From Armatimonas rosea (GTDB lineage: Bacteria > Armatimonadota > Armatimonadia > Armatimonadales > Armatimonadaceae): a DNA stretch of 64,000 nt. The notes beneath the pieces are model-generated. The model had not been told where the DNA came from and ran no database searches. It saw only the letters and a program-made list of their open reading frames with translations. Both the position numbers and the translations under genes were made by a program. The stretch covers positions 124,001 to 188,000 of the forward strand of contig NZ_JACHGW010000004.1 in the NCBI RefSeq assembly GCF_014202505.1. The letters run 5' to 3'. The stretch's first letter is position 1. Each line of letters begins with the position of its first letter. Shown piece by piece: positions 24,289 to 32,840 of the stretch.

Positions 24289-25056
24289 ATGTCTTTGCGT
24301 ATTCTTCTCTCCAACGACGATGGCATCCTTGCCCCTGGTATTCTCGCGCTGAAGAAAGCGCTCGATGCCGAAGGGTATCACGTGACAGTCTGTGCGCCAG
24401 ACCGCCCCCGCTCCGCAGCCAGCCATGCGATCACGCTCCACAAGCCCCTCCGCGCCGTCGAGACCCGCCTCCCCGATGGCTCGCTGGGCTGGGCGGTCTC
24501 GGGGACGCCCGCGGACTGTGCGCTCCTTGGCCTCGATGCGATCTGTGCGGAGACCGGAGTGGATCTGGTGATCTCGGGGATCAACCACGGGCCGAATCTT
24601 GGCTGGGATGTGATCTACTCAGGGACGGTGGCGGCGGCGATGGAGGCGGTGATCTTGGGATTTCCGGCCATCGCGGTCTCGACAACCAGCTTTGGCCCGG
24701 ACCTGCACTACGACACCGCTGCCCGGTTTATCGCACGTGAGCTCGTTCCCAAGGTGGTCGCGCACGGGCTGCCGCGGAACTCGCTGCTCAATGTCAATGT
24801 CCCCGACCTGCCCGAAGACCAGATCAAGGGCGTCAAGATCGCCAGCAAGAGCGAGCGACGCTACAAAGACCGGATGGAGAAGCGACTTGATCCCCGGGGC
24901 GGGGCCTACTACTGGCTTGGGGGCCTTCCCAGCGAAGAGCCCGCGCCCGCGGGCACGGATAGCGCGGTGACGGCGGAGGGCTATATCGCCGTGACGCCGC
25001 TTCACTTGGACATGACCTCCTACCCGTTGTTGGAGGAGATGAAGGGCTGGTTCTAG
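24289..25056 (+). CDS. surE: 5'/3'-nucleotidase SurE
   Basis: 255 residues with the SurE signatures: LSNDDGILAPGI at the N-terminus (metal-binding Asp-Asp), VCAPDRPRSAASHAITL, VSGTPADCALLGL and LVISGINHGPNLGWDVIYSG, followed by the GFPAIAVS segment. SurE dephosphorylates nucleoside monophosphates and works in stationary-phase survival. The start MSLRILLSNDDG is set by family alignment. The stop shares the palindrome CTAG with the convergent nfeD stop. Confidence 0.93.
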   Translation: MSLRILLSNDDGILAPGILALKKALDAEGYHVTVCAPDRPRSAASHAITLHKPLRAVETRLPDGSLGWAVSGTPADCALLGLDAICAETGVDLVISGINHGPNLGWDVIYSGTVAAAMEAVILGFPAIAVSTTSFGPDLHYDTAARFIARELVPKVVAHGLPRNSLLNVNVPDLPEDQIKGVKIASKSERRYKDRMEKRLDPRGGAYYWLGGLPSEEPAPAGTDSAVTAEGYIAVTPLHLDMTSYPLLEEMKGWF

Positions 25057-25730
25057 GCGACCAAGGCGACAATGGGATCGACGACGATCCTATCGCCTGC
25101 GATCTCGGTGATCTCGACTTCGATCCCCGGCTCTAAGAACTCGCCCTCGGTGACCACGGTGAGCTGGCGGCCTTCGATCACCACAACCCCCACGGGGCGG
25201 AGCGCGGTGACCACTTGGCCGCGCTTGCCGATCCAGTGCGACGGTAGCTCGCTGAAGGTCTCGGTGCCAGCCGCCTGTGCGACAAGCTCACGGCCGAGCT
25301 GCTTCCAGACCGGCGACTTGGGAAGATAGGCAAAGAAGGTCACGACCGAAAAAATGGTCACAGCCGCTGCCGCAGCAAGAGCAAAACCCGAGCTGTAGTG
25401 CTGCGCACCGCCGGTCAGGGAGAGATACATACCGCCAAAGACCAGCCCAAAGCCCAACAGAGCCGCGATTCCACGACCTGGCAGCAGGTGCGTCTCGATC
25501 AAGAGCAGGGCCACCCCACCAATCAAGACCGCGACCCCCACCCCGCTGACTGCGTGGGCAAGAAGGACGAGCGCAAAGAAGATCACGCCCAGTGTCCCGG
25601 TCACCCCCCAGGTCAGAGGCGTGAGCAGGTCGTGGAAGAGGAGCAGACACGCTGCCACGAGGAGCAAGATCGTGACCCAAGGCTGGGCGATAAATGCCTC
25701 GGCCTGGGACCACCACGCGACATTGCCCAC
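25053..25730 (-). CDS. NfeD-family membrane protein
   Basis: 225 residues with four to five transmembrane helices (about 18-125) including ALLLIETHLLPGRGIAALLG, and a C-terminal OB-fold domain (about 160-225) with IGKRGQVVTALRPVGVVVIEG, typical of NfeD. It lacks the ClpP-like serine protease domain of long NfeD, so it is the short type that works with stomatin/flotillin proteins; none is visible here. The start abuts the stop of the anti-sigma gene, so it belongs to the sigma-factor operon. Confidence 0.8.
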   Translation of the reverse strand: MGNVAWWSQAEAFIAQPWVTILLLVAACLLLFHDLLTPLTWGVTGTLGVIFFALVLLAHAVSGVGVAVLIGGVALLLIETHLLPGRGIAALLGFGLVFGGMYLSLTGGAQHYSSGFALAAAAAVTIFSVVTFFAYLPKSPVWKQLGRELVAQAAGTETFSELPSHWIGKRGQVVTALRPVGVVVIEGRQLTVVTEGEFLEPGIEVEITEIAGDRIVVDPIVALVA

Positions 25731-26162
25731 CTAGCCCTCCCCTCCTGAGGCCAGGGAGTCCGGCATGACATACTTGCGCATTTGGTTCTCCGTGTTTAGC
25801 GCCACGGCCTGCGTGAAGAGGATCGCCCCTGACGCGAAGTTCGAGAGAAACCGGGCACCACGAAAGCGCCACCTCGCAAACACACCCATTCTCTCCTCAA
25901 GCTGGAACTGCACCAGCTTGGGCTCCAGCTCCGGCCAGACATCGATCACGGGCTCCCGAGCGGGAAGCTGGTGGAGAATCTGCAGGAGCGCACCGAGCTC
26001 CTGTGTCTCCTTGGCCAGGGCGGTGTCGCTCTGTAAAAGTCGCTCAAACTCTCCCAGCTTCTCCGGTGAGAGAGTCCCGTCTAGGTAGTCGGGCAGCGTT
26101 TCGATTTCACGTTGCTTGCTGTTCATCATATCCCTGCTCTTGTTTAGATCTCTTTGATTCAT
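25731..26162 (-). CDS. Putative anti-sigma factor lacking the zinc motif
   Basis: 143 residues (or 132 from an internal Met). The N-terminal helices, LPDYLDGTLSPEKLGEFERL, resemble the anti-sigma domain of ECF regulators, but the HxxxCxxC zinc motif is absent. A hydrophobic segment (about 106-122, FLSNFASGAILFTQAVAL) suggests membrane attachment. The ATG overlaps the sigma-factor stop as ATGA, the usual arrangement of a sigma/anti-sigma pair. Confidence 0.72.
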   Translation of the reverse strand: MNQRDLNKSRDMMNSKQREIETLPDYLDGTLSPEKLGEFERLLQSDTALAKETQELGALLQILHQLPAREPVIDVWPELEPKLVQFQLEERMGVFARWRFRGARFLSNFASGAILFTQAVALNTENQMRKYVMPDSLASGGEG

Positions 26163-26830
26163 CGTCCGATCCCCCCGTCAAGTAGTGCGAGATGCGGCTG
26201 AAAGCGCTTCTTAAAAGCCTGTCGCGCTCGATGTATCTTAGACTTCACATTCACGATCGAAAGTTGCGTCACCTGCGAGATTTCATCGTAGCTAAGCTGT
26301 TCAAAATCTCTCAGGATCAGGAGCATCCGAGCCTCGGCAGGCAAGGTCGCCAGTACTTCATCAACCACTCGCTGGAGCTCGCGCACCTCGGAGATACGGC
26401 TGACATTCATGGTCTCGTCGATTGGTTCATTGCCCGGGTGGTCGTCCTGAGCCTCTTCGAGAGAGCCCTCATGCAGGACGTTTTTATGCCGCAAGTGGTT
26501 CAGACACGTGTGCCGCGCAATGGTGTAGAGCCAGGTCGAGAACTTCGAGTCTCCCCGGAAGCTCTTGAGGGACTTGAACGCCCGCAAGAAGACCTCCTGG
26601 GTGATATCGTAGGCCTCTTCCCCACGGACCATGCGCGTGATCATGTTAAAGATCGGTGTCTGGTACTTCCGAAAGAGCACCTCAAACGCCGCAACCTCTC
26701 CGGCAACAACCCGCCGCACCAGGGCCGCATCGGGGTCCGGCGCACGCAGCGTCGTCCCGCCCACTCCCGCAGCTACCGCCGGAGCCAGAGTCTGTGCTTT
26801 CCCACTTCTTAACACCTGAATCGCATCCAT
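26159..26830 (-). CDS. ECF-type RNA polymerase sigma factor
   Basis: 223 residues: sigma region 2 (FEVLFRKYQTPIFNMITRM, AYDITQEVFLRAFKSL, STWLYTIARHTCLNHLR) and region 4 (LPAEARMLLILRDFEQLSY and VKSKIHRARQAFK) with the linker between. It would direct polymerase to stress or envelope promoters and be held by the coupled anti-sigma protein. ATG 26830 has a clear Shine-Dalgarno, GGAGGGG. The leader contains a large hairpin (26901-26945). A longer in-frame extension crosses feoA and is rejected. Confidence 0.88.
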   Translation of the reverse strand: MDAIQVLRSGKAQTLAPAVAAGVGGTTLRAPDPDAALVRRVVAGEVAAFEVLFRKYQTPIFNMITRMVRGEEAYDITQEVFLRAFKSLKSFRGDSKFSTWLYTIARHTCLNHLRHKNVLHEGSLEEAQDDHPGNEPIDETMNVSRISEVRELQRVVDEVLATLPAEARMLLILRDFEQLSYDEISQVTQLSIVNVKSKIHRARQAFKKRFQPHLALLDGGIGR

Positions 26831-26900
26831 CTTCCCCTCCGTATCGAGGTGACGTACTTCCTCCGACACGCGAGCGGCACATAGGTTGCACACAACAACG

Positions 26901-26945
26901 AAAAAAAGTCGTCCGTCTCCGATAGAAAATATCGGCGACTTTTTT
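26901..26945. terminator. Bidirectional terminator-like hairpin between sigma factor and feoA
   Basis: AAAAAAAGTCG (26901-26911) pairs with CGACTTTTTT (26936-26945), enclosing CCGATA gaaaa TATCGG (26919-26935). The T-run follows the stem on both strands. It lies in the leader of the sigma-factor gene on the minus strand and upstream of the feo promoter on the plus strand. It may be an attenuator for the sigma gene or an insulator between divergent transcripts. Confidence 0.55.
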
Positions 26946-26968
26946 GGTCGGCGGTATTGCTCCGCACG

Positions 26969-26990
26969 ATTGTATCTGATACATTGTATC
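26969..26990 (+). promoter_or_regulatory. Candidate metal-regulator operator upstream of feoA
   Basis: ATTGTATC TGATAC ATTGTATC: an 8-base direct repeat (26969-26976 and 26983-26990) whose halves also form overlapping inverted repeats (GTATC t GATAC and GATAC att GTATC). It is AT-rich, sits 22 bases before feoA and resembles the interlocking half-sites of Fur-type regulators. Regulator identity is inferred. Confidence 0.45.
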
Positions 26991-27011
26991 GGTCTCTGAG
27001 GCGTTTGACGC

Positions 27012-27295
27012 ATGCAAGAAGAGAAAATTATTGAAACAGCCTGTCCGGCAACCGAAGAAGTGTGCAGCCTCTGCTGCCTCCAACAGGGGCGCAGCGGTCG
27101 CGTCCTGAGTGTCAGTGGCCCCAACCGGTGCCGCCTGATGGAGCTGGGCTTCACCAGCGGTGCCGAGGTCAAGGTCGCACGCAAGGCCGCGTTTGGTGGC
27201 CCCATCGAGATCGAGCTCCGCTCGTATCGTCTCTCCCTGCGCCGTGAAGAAGCCGAAGGCATCCGGGTCGGGGTGGATACCACTGATACCCCCTC

Positions 27296-27299
<4 letters not shown>
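27012..27299 (+). CDS. feoA: Ferrous iron transport protein A
   Basis: 95 residues, an SH3-like FeoA domain: LCCLQQGRSGRVLSV, CRLMELGFTSGAEVKVARKAAFGGPIEIELR split over residues 25-75. FeoA is a small cytoplasmic partner of the FeoB transporter. An N-terminal extension with four Cys (CPATEEVCSLCCL) is visible, more Cys than usual. The stop overlaps the feoB GTG start (GTGA), giving tight coupling. Confidence 0.88.
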
Positions 27300-29401
<2,102 letters not shown>

Positions 29402-29403
29402 CC

Positions 29404-29589
29404 ATGCAAGAGCTCACGGTCTATGTCTTGGTCGCGGGAGCAACCGCCTATCTCCTGCGCCGCGCCTACCAGCGCCTGAAGTTTGGCGAGGGCGGCAACT
29501 GCCCCGGCTGCAAGGGCTGTGGAAAACCCGAGCCCCAAAAATTAATCCAGCTCAGCACAGTCCCGAGAAGGAAACCACCAATTACGTAG
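29404..29589 (+). CDS. FeoB-associated Cys-rich membrane protein
   Basis: 61 residues starting two bases after feoB. One transmembrane helix (TVYVLVAGATAYLLRR) is followed by NCPGCKGCGKPE, the Cys cluster seen in small FeoB-associated proteins. It is thought to help FeoB in place of FeoC. The stop at 29589 leaves a Lys/Arg-rich tail. Identification rests on position and pattern. Confidence 0.75.
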   Translation: MQELTVYVLVAGATAYLLRRAYQRLKFGEGGNCPGCKGCGKPEPQKLIQLSTVPRRKPPIT

Positions 29590-29605
29590 CGAACAAGTGT
29601 TCATT

Positions 29606-29995
29606 ATGGCAACACTCAACGCAATTGGTATCGTCGTTTCGGACATGAGCAAGGCGCTCGCCTTCTATCGCCTCCTTGGCATCGAGATCCCGGAGCCTGA
29701 GGCGGGCGAGGACCACGTGGAGACAACCCTCTCCAGCGGCGTGCGTCTTATGTGGGACACCGAGGCACTAGTCCTCTCTTTTGATCCCGAGTGGACCCGC
29801 CCCACCGGAAGCCGCATCGGGCTGGCGTTTGAGTGCGCGTCTCCGGCGGAGGTCAATGCCCTCCACGCCCACGCGGTCGCCAGCGGCTACTGGAGCCACA
29901 AAGACCCCTGGGACGCCTTCTGGGGCCAGCGCTATGCCCAGCTCTGCGACCCCGATGGCACGGTGGTGGACTTATTTGCCGCTCTGACCCCGTAA
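29606..29995 (+). CDS. VOC-family protein
   Basis: 129 residues (132 from an alternative GTG at 29597) with the VOC fold: MATLNAIGIVVSDMSKALAF, RLLGIEIPEPEAGEDHVE and the closing RYAQLCDPDGTVVDLFA. It belongs to the glyoxalase/dioxygenase-like superfamily with unknown substrate; an Asp and Glu remain at metal positions but the His are reduced. No Shine-Dalgarno or close -10 is obvious. It is separate from the feo operon only by 16 bases, so read-through is possible. Confidence 0.75.
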   Translation: MATLNAIGIVVSDMSKALAFYRLLGIEIPEPEAGEDHVETTLSSGVRLMWDTEALVLSFDPEWTRPTGSRIGLAFECASPAEVNALHAHAVASGYWSHKDPWDAFWGQRYAQLCDPDGTVVDLFAALTP

Positions 29996-30006
29996 GGACT
30001 CGGCAC

Positions 30007-30408
30007 GTGGACACCGACTGTGATCGCCTAGACCGAGCATTTGCTGCCTTGAGAGCAAGGCACATGATTGCACTTCACGATGCAGGAGACTGCCAAGAAG
30101 ATGGATTCGAGCTCTGTGATGCCGCTTTTGGTCGCCTTACAGAACCCGAGCAAGCGGAAATAAGCGGCTACTGTTTCTATCACGGGCAAGACACCACCCG
30201 AGCAATTGAGGGAGCAGGCCTTGGACTGACCTACTGTCCCATCGGCCCGATTCAGAGCGATGGCGATGCGGAGGGTATCGCCCTTGGTCGGAGTATTTGT
30301 GACGAGCTAGAGCGGGCGGGCCTGACCGTTGTGTGGAGCGGCGACTTTCAGGATCGTATCCAGGTCATCCCCTTTGACGGGAAGAGATGCTGGAAAGACG
30401 AAGCCTAG
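30007..30408 (+). CDS. DUF6891-type protein
   Basis: 133 residues starting at GTG 30007. The blocks RARHMIALHDAGDCQEDGFE, ISGYCFYHGQDTTRAIEG and LTVVWSGDFQDRIQVIPFDGKR match my recollection of the DUF6891 family, small cytoplasmic proteins of unknown function often found next to other orphan proteins. It follows the VOC gene by 11 bases. The stop shares a CTAG palindrome with the convergent ABC-F gene. Confidence 0.6.
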   Translation: MDTDCDRLDRAFAALRARHMIALHDAGDCQEDGFELCDAAFGRLTEPEQAEISGYCFYHGQDTTRAIEGAGLGLTYCPIGPIQSDGDAEGIALGRSICDELERAGLTVVWSGDFQDRIQVIPFDGKRCWKDEA

Positions 30409-32213
30409 GCTTGTTTTGCTTCTAGCTCTTCCCAGCGGGCGTAGAGGCGCTCGACATTGGCCTTGGCTTTGGGCAGCTCTTCGCCCCAGAGACGCTGGAG
30501 CTCGGCGGCGTTGGTGGCGATCTCGGGGAGGAGCATCTTGGCCTCGATCTCGGCGACTTTCTCCTCCGCGGCGAAGATGGTCTCCTCGATCTTGGAGAGC
30601 TCCCGGCGCTCGCTGGCGGTGAGAGCAGCCTTAGGAGCCGTGGGAGCGACAGGCGCGGCGACCGCTTTCGGGGCTTTCTCTTTGGGAGGCGGTGCCAGGG
30701 CAGCGGCGCGGCTCTCGGTGTACTGGGTGTAGTCGGCGTAGAAGTTGGGGGCACCCTCACCCAAGACCAGGACCTGGTTGCAGACCTTATCCAGCACGAA
30801 CCGGTCGTGGCTGACCAGGATCAGGGCACCGGGGAAACTCTCCATCCCCTCTTCCAGGGAGCCGAGCGAGGCGAGGTCCAGGTCGTTGGTGGGCTCGTCG
30901 AGAATCAGGAGATCGGCGGGCTGGAGCATGAGCTTGGCGATCGCGAGGCGTGCCTGCTCGCCGCCGGAGAGCAGCGCGACCTTGGAGCCAAGCTGGTCCT
31001 CGCGGAAGCCGAACTTTTTCGCCCAGCCCGTCACATGGATCGTGCTCTCGCGGTAGTTGATCACGTCCGACGCCGGCGAGAGCGACTCCCGCAGCGTGAG
31101 GTTGGGGTCGAGCTCGGCACGGTTCTGGGAGAAGAAAATCGTCCGGAGGCTAGCTGCCCGCTTGATGGTCCCCGTGTCCGGCTCCAGCGTCCCCATCAGG
31201 AGCCGCAAGAGGGTTGTCTTACCGCTCCCGTTCTCTCCCACCAGCCCCAGCTTGAGGCCGGGGGTCAGGACCAAGTCCAGCCCCGCAAAGAGCTCGCGGC
31301 CGCCTAGGGTCTTGGAGAGGTTCTTGCCGACCAGGAGCTCCTTGGTCTGGCGCCCCGATGCGGAGAACCCGCTCTCCATCGCCAGCTTCTCCGCATTGCG
31401 CCGCTTGACCGAGTCCAGCTCCGCAAAGACCTCGCCGGCGTCCTCGATGCGTCCCTTGGCCTTGGTCGAGCGCGCCCGTGCGCCACGCCGCAGCCACGCC
31501 AGCTCCACCTTTGCCGTGGACTCCAGCGCGTCCTGCTTTCGCCCCAGTGCGATCATGTAGGCCGACTTTGCCTCCAGAAAGTCCGAGTAGCCGCCCTTGA
31601 CCGCCAGAAACCCCTCGGCGTAGGCAGAGTTCAGGTCCATGAGCTTGGTGGTGGTGTTTTCAAGGAAGTACCGGTCGTGGGTGATGACCACAAAGGCAAA
31701 CGCCGGACTCTCCAGAATCCCTTCGAGCCACTCGACCCCCTTGAGGTCCAGGTGGTTAGTCGGCTCATCGAGAAACAAGACATCGGGCTCGCGCAGGAGC
31801 TGCTGGACGATTGCGAGGCGCTTTTTCCAGCCCCCGGAGAGTAGTGCCGCCTTCTGGTTGCGATCCGGGAAGCCGCCTTGCGCCAGCGCGATCTCGACTG
31901 AGATCATCTTCTCGGTCTCGTCCTGGTTCATGCCCGCCAGCCCAGCCAAGAGTGCCTGCTCGACTGTCTGCTCTCCCTCGAACAGCTCGTCTTGCGCCAC
32001 GTAGCCGATCTGGAGCCCCCGCCGCGTGGAGATCGTCCCCCCGCTCAGCTGCCCACTCCCCGCCAGTGCCTTGAGGAGCGTGGACTTCCCCGCGCCATTC
32101 GGGCCAATCAGCCCAAGCCGCTCGCCGTCCTCAATGCCAAACGTGAGCCCCGTAAAGAGCGTCCGCCCCCCACTCCGAGCCTCGATTCCCTGCGCCGATA
32201 ACAAAGTCGCCAT
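30405..32213 (-). CDS. ABC-F family ATPase, Uup-like
   Basis: 602 residues with two ATPase domains and no membrane segments. Walker A: GPNGAGKST and GENGSGKTT; signatures LSGGWKKRL and LSGGEQARL; Walker B with LFLDEPTNHLDL and LILDEPTNDLDL. The C-terminal 80 residues form a coiled coil (SKIEETIFAAEEKVAEIEAK), as in Uup. ABC-F proteins act on ribosomes or, for Uup, bind branched DNA. A possible -10 TACACT (32225-32230) lies 11 bases before the start. Confidence 0.88.
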   Translation of the reverse strand: MATLLSAQGIEARSGGRTLFTGLTFGIEDGERLGLIGPNGAGKSTLLKALAGSGQLSGGTISTRRGLQIGYVAQDELFEGEQTVEQALLAGLAGMNQDETEKMISVEIALAQGGFPDRNQKAALLSGGWKKRLAIVQQLLREPDVLFLDEPTNHLDLKGVEWLEGILESPAFAFVVITHDRYFLENTTTKLMDLNSAYAEGFLAVKGGYSDFLEAKSAYMIALGRKQDALESTAKVELAWLRRGARARSTKAKGRIEDAGEVFAELDSVKRRNAEKLAMESGFSASGRQTKELLVGKNLSKTLGGRELFAGLDLVLTPGLKLGLVGENGSGKTTLLRLLMGTLEPDTGTIKRAASLRTIFFSQNRAELDPNLTLRESLSPASDVINYRESTIHVTGWAKKFGFREDQLGSKVALLSGGEQARLAIAKLMLQPADLLILDEPTNDLDLASLGSLEEGMESFPGALILVSHDRFVLDKVCNQVLVLGEGAPNFYADYTQYTESRAAALAPPPKEKAPKAVAAPVAPTAPKAALTASERRELSKIEETIFAAEEKVAEIEAKMLLPEIATNAAELQRLWGEELPKAKANVERLYARWEELEAKQA

Positions 32214-32265
32214 ACCAAGTCAGCAGTGTACCGTACTTGTGGGGTTCCCGGATAACGTAGAAGTT

Positions 32266-32397
32266 CCGGACAACGAGTGTCCGGGCTTGAGAGGGCGATC
32301 CACCCGCAAGCGGGTACCCGGCCTTCGCAGCCAACGGAATCTGTTGGGCACGAAGGTGCCCGTCGCCCTCTCAAGCCCAAGGACTCGTTCCTTGGGC
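32266..32397. repeat. Palindromic nested-hairpin element, copy A
   Basis: A 132-base near-palindrome between divergent promoters. Left hairpin CCGGACA acgag TGTCCGG (32266-32284); 16-bp outer stem 32283-32298 with 32363-32378; inner hairpins CCCG caag CGGG (32303-32314) and GGGCAC gaag GTGCCC (32346-32361); right hairpin GCCCAAGGA ctcgt TCCTTGGGC (32375-32397). Loops on the two sides are complementary (acgag/ctcgt). It is homologous to the element at 45330 read in reverse. Confidence 0.8.
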
Positions 32398-32415
32398 TCC
32401 CTCGGGTACACACGG

Positions 32416-32421
32416 TAGAAT
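32416..32421 (+). promoter_or_regulatory. -10 box TAGAAT of the cytidine deaminase gene
   Basis: TAGAAT ends 7 bases before ATG 32429 and begins 19 bases after palindromic element A. Confidence 0.5.
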
Positions 32422-32428
32422 ATCGGCG

Positions 32429-32818
32429 ATGACCGACTCACTTATCCCGCTTGCGCTCGCCGCCCGCCTGCGTGCCTATGCGCCCTACTCCAACTACTTC
32501 GTTGGGGCCGCGATTGCCACCGATGCGGGCGTGTTCTCCGGGTGCAATGTGGAGAATGCGAGCTACGGCCTGTGCAACTGCGCCGAGCGCACCGCCGTGT
32601 TTTCCGCCATTGCCGCGGGAGCGAGAACCGTCATGGCGGTCGTGGTCGCCACCCGGAACGGGGGCTCGCCCTGCGGCGCGTGCCGTCAGGTCCTCGCCGA
32701 GTTCGCCGACCCTAGCTGCCCGGTCGCCTGCGTGGACGAGACCGGGACGCTCGTGCTAGAGACAACTGTGGGTGCGCTTCTGCCCCATGCCTTTACGCCA
32801 CGGAACCTCGCGCACTAA
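32429..32818 (+). CDS. cdd: Cytidine deaminase
   Basis: 129 residues, the usual length of the homotetrameric enzyme. Substrate motif YAPYSNYFVGAAI, zinc site with Cys-Ala-Glu in NCAERTAVF and PCGACRQVL, all present. It converts cytidine and deoxycytidine to uridine and deoxyuridine in pyrimidine salvage. It lies downstream of palindromic element A and directly upstream of a large TPR gene. Confidence 0.93.
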   Translation: MTDSLIPLALAARLRAYAPYSNYFVGAAIATDAGVFSGCNVENASYGLCNCAERTAVFSAIAAGARTVMAVVVATRNGGSPCGACRQVLAEFADPSCPVACVDETGTLVLETTVGALLPHAFTPRNLAH

Positions 32819-32840
32819 CCTACCGTCCGATTTTTTAGCT

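Noticed and set aside
26831-27283. A 150-residue N-terminal extension of the sigma factor
   Set aside because: It would be antisense to feoA and cross the hairpin and operator; ATG 26830 has a strong Shine-Dalgarno.
32266-32397. A plain intrinsic terminator for cdd or the ABC-F gene
   Set aside because: It lies upstream of both genes, has no T-run and has homologous copies elsewhere, so it is treated as a repeat element.
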